This document shows positions 14,946-17,750 of a stretch of 17,750 bases of DNA, piece by piece. The stretch covers positions 1 to 17,750 of the forward strand of contig JAKJGA010000021.1 in assembly GCA_022704645.1 (NCBI GenBank), in the 5' to 3' direction. A program made the translations under genes and the position numbers. Every line of letters starts with the position of its first letter. Positions within the stretch are counted from its first letter, which is position 1. The notes under the pieces were generated by a model that searched no databases, was not told the origin of the DNA, and saw nothing but the letters and a program-made list of their open reading frames with translations. The DNA is from Spirochaetota bacterium. Lineage in GTDB: Bacteria; Spirochaetota; UBA4802; JAFGJZ01.

Positions 14946-15545
14946 ATGAAGAAGTTTTTAGTTTTTATTATGCCTTTAATGATTTTATCCTGTTCAAAGA
15001 ATGTACGACAATTCGATCTTTCTACAAAGATGGTTTTCGGTGGTACATTTCTTATTGAAGATGAGGATACTCGTAATCAATTTATTCCTAAACGTATTTA
15101 TTTTAAAAAACTCGATGATGCTAACGATCTTAAAAAGGGAGTGATTATTCCGTCAGAAATAAAAGATGACAAGGGTAATATAGTAATAAATTATGAGCCG
15201 GGTATTTATACGGTCGTAGCAGTTGTTAGACAGGAAGGAACTGTATATAAAGTCGGCATGTTCAATGAAGAATTGATGAACAAAGTGAAGTTTGAAGTTA
15301 AAGCCGGTGAGACAAAAATATTTGATAAAGTTTTCATGAGAGATTACCGTGGAAGTATTTTGGGTAAACCTTCAGATCTTCAGAATTATAACAAAGGGGT
15401 TATTGAGCGTTCTATAAATTTTTCTGCGTATGATTTCCGTCTTGCGGTTTTAAATACTGATCGTTATAGAGTTAAAAAATCAAAAGAAGAAAAGGCAAAA
15501 GAGATCGAGGCTAAAAAGGGTGAGATTGTAGATATTCAGAAATGA
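14946..15545 (+). CDS. lipoprotein of unknown function
   Basis: This 199-residue protein starts with MKKFLVFIMPLMILSC, a lipoprotein signal with lipobox ILSC and lipidated Cys16. The ATG at 14946 is chosen because GAGGGA (14936-14941) lies about five bases upstream and it sets the signal at the N terminus. A GTG at 14934 would add four residues. The mature part (about 180 residues) is mostly beta-like, with IYTVVAVVRQEGTVYKVG near the middle suggesting a small beta-sandwich. It ends in a charged, Lys/Glu-rich tail (about 178-199). I do not recognise a family. It follows dnaJ by 106 bases and is convergent with the glycosyltransferase gene, sharing a hairpin terminator. It is not evidently a heat-shock gene; a separate promoter is likely but I see no good match. 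Confidence 0.75.
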   Translation: MKKFLVFIMPLMILSCSKNVRQFDLSTKMVFGGTFLIEDEDTRNQFIPKRIYFKKLDDANDLKKGVIIPSEIKDDKGNIVINYEPGIYTVVAVVRQEGTVYKVGMFNEELMNKVKFEVKAGETKIFDKVFMRDYRGSILGKPSDLQNYNKGVIERSINFSAYDFRLAVLNTDRYRVKKSKEEKAKEIEAKKGEIVDIQK

Positions 15546-15580
15546 TCAATAAAGCCCTTTGAAAGAAGGGCTTTATTGAT
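15545..15580. terminator. bidirectional Rho-independent terminator between convergent genes
   Basis: Two perfectly complementary 15-base arms, ATCAATAAAGCCCTT (15545-15559) and its reverse complement (15566-15580), enclose a 6-base loop. On the plus strand the stem is followed by TTCTCTTTCT. On the minus strand the tract is weak. It contains the last base of the lipoprotein stop codon and overlaps the last codons and stop codon (15573-15575) of the glycosyltransferase gene. Confidence 0.85.
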
Positions 15581-17210
15581 TTCTCTTTCTATAAATTTTA
15601 AATTTATCTATTTCTTTTTCAAATATATAATGCGATTTTATGTATTTATCCACTAACGGCGTAATCTTGTACGTGAATGGAGAAATTGATCCCATAGTAG
15701 ACTTTGCTGCATCTGATGTATCAATAAAAAGTTCAGCATTATATTTCTCTATGTAATATATAATTGCTTTCTCACTTTTAGCAACTCGATTTATTTTAGC
15801 GGTATTTTGGGATTGATATGCTGAAGTTATTTCCACAATTGTTCCTTTAGGCCACATGTGATATGCGGCAGGAAGTCTGTCCGAAAAATAATAAATATAT
15901 GCACCGTCACCCCAAACAAAAATTTTATCTTCTTTCTTCGTTTTTGTTTTGATGTATTCAATGAGATTAAAGTAGAGTTTGTCCGGCATAAGGTAATCAT
16001 TTGTTGTTCCTAGAGCAATAAGTCTGAAATAATATGAAGCTTTTGATTCAAAAATAAATAATTCAGGTGCAGTATGCTTTATAATTACATCCTTTACATT
16101 AAAAAGAAAAAAGAAAAAAGCAGGTATTAAAAGCATTTTTCTGAAATGTTTTTTAAAGAAAAATGATATTTTATTACGGGTTTCTTCGATGTAAATTGAG
16201 CTTACTATGCATACAAACGGGTATGATGTCATAAAATAGTGGAAATATAGCCTTTTACCTCCGGCAAAAACCATCAGATAGGTGATAAATGCTGATATTA
16301 TTATAAATAATCGGGTTTTTTCTGTTTTAAAAAAGACTCTATTTTTGAAAAAACTAATGGTAAAAGCAAAAAATGAAATCCAGATTAATGGATGCCAGAT
16401 TGTCAGTAAACCCTGTCTGTGAAGGAATTTTATAATCAGAGAGAGAGGCTCTAATCCGTAGACAAGAGTTGCATATCGTAATTTTGATGAAATATCGTTG
16501 ATTACTTTGTGTGAAAACATTTCGAAGATAAAATAGTCTGCTGCAAAAATTGCGATTATTGCAGATAAAAAACTAAACATTGTTATAGCATACTTTCTGT
16601 TGATTTTCCCTTCTCTAAAAGGCAATATAAAAACAAAAAACAAAATAGCAATTATAGAAATAATTAAGCCGTGAAATTTTATTCCTGCACTTATTGCGGA
16701 AGAAGATGCTAATAGCAGCAGATACATAATTTTATTAAATAGTTTGTCTGTTTTTAGAAAGAGGACTATCGATAATGCGCCGATTGATACGGGTAAATTA
16801 TATACTATTTCACCATTTGTAGCTATAAAATATCTGTTGAATGAACAGATCAAGACGGTATAGAGTATTCCGGCAGCAAAAGCTGTTTTGGATTTATATG
16901 TAATTTCCTTAGTTATTCTATATATCACAGCACCTGTAAGCGCAACAATTAAAGAAACGAGAATATGCAGTATTAACCAGCCGTAATCTTGGTTAATGCC
17001 GTAACTGACTTTAAACAGAGTATGATATAAGGGATGTTTGCTTTCTTTAAAATCAATTCCCGGCGTGAGACCGGAATAATACTGTTTGGTCTGAACTATT
17101 GCGGAAAGCTCATCAACGTCATAATAATCGTTAAAATAAGCCGGAATTCTCAGTAAAAAGGCAGATAATACTATAAGAATCAGATATTTATGCTTTGAAA
17201 AAAAGCTCAT
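15573..17210 (-). CDS. GT-C family membrane glycosyltransferase (PMT/ArnT-like)
   Basis: This 545-residue protein is a polytopic membrane glycosyltransferase of the GT-C fold, which uses lipid-linked sugars to modify lipids or proteins on the outer face of the inner membrane. Supporting features are a first helix (about 9-22) followed by the acidic loop motif DVDE (31-34), a KHPL segment (58-61), around ten further hydrophobic segments to about residue 372, a GKRLYFHYFMTSYPF block (318-332), and a soluble C-terminal region (about 400-545) with VWGDGAYIYYFSDRLPAAYH (432-451). That arrangement matches PMT_2/ArnT-type enzymes. The donor and acceptor cannot be told. It is a single-gene unit, convergent with the lipoprotein and divergent from the HEAT-repeat gene. 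The ATG start is preceded by a weak GGGAAG. Confidence 0.8.
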   Translation of the reverse strand: MSFFSKHKYLILIVLSAFLLRIPAYFNDYYDVDELSAIVQTKQYYSGLTPGIDFKESKHPLYHTLFKVSYGINQDYGWLILHILVSLIVALTGAVIYRITKEITYKSKTAFAAGILYTVLICSFNRYFIATNGEIVYNLPVSIGALSIVLFLKTDKLFNKIMYLLLLASSSAISAGIKFHGLIISIIAILFFVFILPFREGKINRKYAITMFSFLSAIIAIFAADYFIFEMFSHKVINDISSKLRYATLVYGLEPLSLIIKFLHRQGLLTIWHPLIWISFFAFTISFFKNRVFFKTEKTRLFIIISAFITYLMVFAGGKRLYFHYFMTSYPFVCIVSSIYIEETRNKISFFFKKHFRKMLLIPAFFFFLFNVKDVIIKHTAPELFIFESKASYYFRLIALGTTNDYLMPDKLYFNLIEYIKTKTKKEDKIFVWGDGAYIYYFSDRLPAAYHMWPKGTIVEITSAYQSQNTAKINRVAKSEKAIIYYIEKYNAELFIDTSDAAKSTMGSISPFTYKITPLVDKYIKSHYIFEKEIDKFKIYRKRNQ

Positions 17211-17237
17211 GTTTTATTCTTCCCGCTATTAATATTA

Positions 17238-17267
17238 TTGACATAATAAAATACCACCGCTCATAAT
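17238..17267 (+). promoter_or_regulatory. sigma70-type promoter of the HEAT-repeat gene
   Basis: A perfect TTGACA (17238-17243) and CATAAT (17262-17267, 5 of 6) are 18 bases apart. They lie 31 bases upstream of the start codon at 17298. The element lies in the 87-base divergent gap with the glycosyltransferase gene. Confidence 0.65.
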
Positions 17268-17297
17268 TAAAAGCCAATTTTTATTTGGGGTGAAATA

Positions 17298-17750
17298 ATG
17301 AAAAAGATTTTTGTTTTAGGTATTATGATGTTTTCGTTTGCGGCTCTTTTTGCTGCAAAATCCGCGAAAGAGTACGTTGCCGATCTTTCTTCTGATGACA
17401 AAAAGACAGTTATTGAAGCTGCAAAATGGGCAGGAAGCAACAAAGAAAAATCTGCTGTTGCTCCGCTTTTGAATCTGCTTCAAACTTCTTCAGATTCTGA
17501 GATAAAAGTCGAGTCTGCCTGTGCGTTAGGTTTAATCGGGGAGAAAACCGCTGTTAGAAGTCTTTCTGCGATTATATTGACAGAAAATAATTCAGATGTG
17601 CGTTACACAATAGTACTTGCGATTGCAAGATTGGGAATTGATTCGAAAGAATCATATAACAATCTTCTTCAGGCAAAAGAAAAAGAAACTGATCCGTTTA
17701 CTAAGGATTTTATTGTTAAAATGGAAGAAAAATTTTCTAAGTCAAAATAA
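17298..17750 (+). CDS. secreted HEAT-repeat protein
   Basis: This 150-residue protein begins with a Sec signal peptide: MKK, a hydrophobic stretch to about residue 18 and an ALFAA-type cleavage site near residue 20. The mature part reads as about three HEAT repeats of helix pairs. Examples are KKTVIEAAKWAGSNKEKSAVAPLLNLLQ (about 35-62), IKVESACALGLIGEKTAVRSLSAIIL (about 69-94) and VRYTIVLAIARLGIDSKESYNNLLQ (about 100-124). HEAT repeats bind proteins, so it may be a small periplasmic scaffold. The ATG is preceded by GGGGTGA four bases upstream. The stop codon TAA is the last three bases of the window, so the gene is complete, but its downstream partners are unknown. The specific function is unknown. 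Confidence 0.8.
   Translation: MKKIFVLGIMMFSFAALFAAKSAKEYVADLSSDDKKTVIEAAKWAGSNKEKSAVAPLLNLLQTSSDSEIKVESACALGLIGEKTAVRSLSAIILTENNSDVRYTIVLAIARLGIDSKESYNNLLQAKEKETDPFTKDFIVKMEEKFSKSK

Overview
The window is 17,750 bases of AT-rich bacterial DNA with compact gene spacing. Several genes carry Sec or lipoprotein signal peptides, and two small lipoproteins have the loose lipobox (ISC, LSC) typical of spirochaetes. The contiguous hrcA-grpE-dnaK-dnaJ order, a HAMP/SpoIIE phosphatase with a STAS partner, many TPR repeats and a TatA protein fit a diderm of the Spirochaetota type. That placement is inference from gene content; no rRNA or other phylogenetic marker is present to prove it.

Layout. (1) 1-2040: a truncated coding remnant at the left edge, then a minus-strand pair, a patatin-like phospholipase overlapping a TatD-family metallohydrolase. 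(2) 2040-3448: a Bacteroides-type inositol-3-phosphate synthase on the minus strand with its own terminator. (3) 3648-7894: a plus-strand operon of a small lipoprotein, a 770-residue exported TPR protein and a membrane-bound HAMP-SpoIIE phosphatase. (4) 7891-8214: a STAS anti-sigma-factor antagonist, convergent with the phosphatase and sharing its stop codon bases. (5) 8265-9394: a minus-strand tatA plus an RmlD-like extended SDR that lacks the catalytic tyrosine. (6) 9425-9874: a small protein that looks like two ribbon-helix-helix units in tandem. (7) 9977-14839: the heat-shock operon hrcA-grpE-dnaK-dnaJ behind a sigma70-type promoter and a CIRCE operator. (8) 14946-17750: a second lipoprotein, a GT-C membrane glycosyltransferase convergent with it, and a secreted HEAT-repeat protein.

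How the genes fit together. The heat-shock block is a textbook HrcA/CIRCE circuit. The phosphatase and STAS protein are likely the input and the phosphorylation target of a partner-switching pathway; the cognate serine kinase is not in the window. The exported lipoprotein and TPR protein encoded upstream of the phosphatase are candidates to feed an envelope signal to it (inference). The inositol phosphate synthase suggests that the cell makes inositol, perhaps for lipids.

No stretch over 300 bases lacks a gene. The longest gaps are 1-177, 3392-3647 (divergent promoters) and 9875-10042 (regulatory). I saw no tRNA, rRNA, CRISPR array, complete insertion sequence or origin. The most promising uncharacterised items are the lipoprotein/TPR/phosphatase/STAS cluster, the tandem ribbon-helix-helix protein with an inverted repeat over its ribosome binding site, and the Tyr-less RmlD-like protein.
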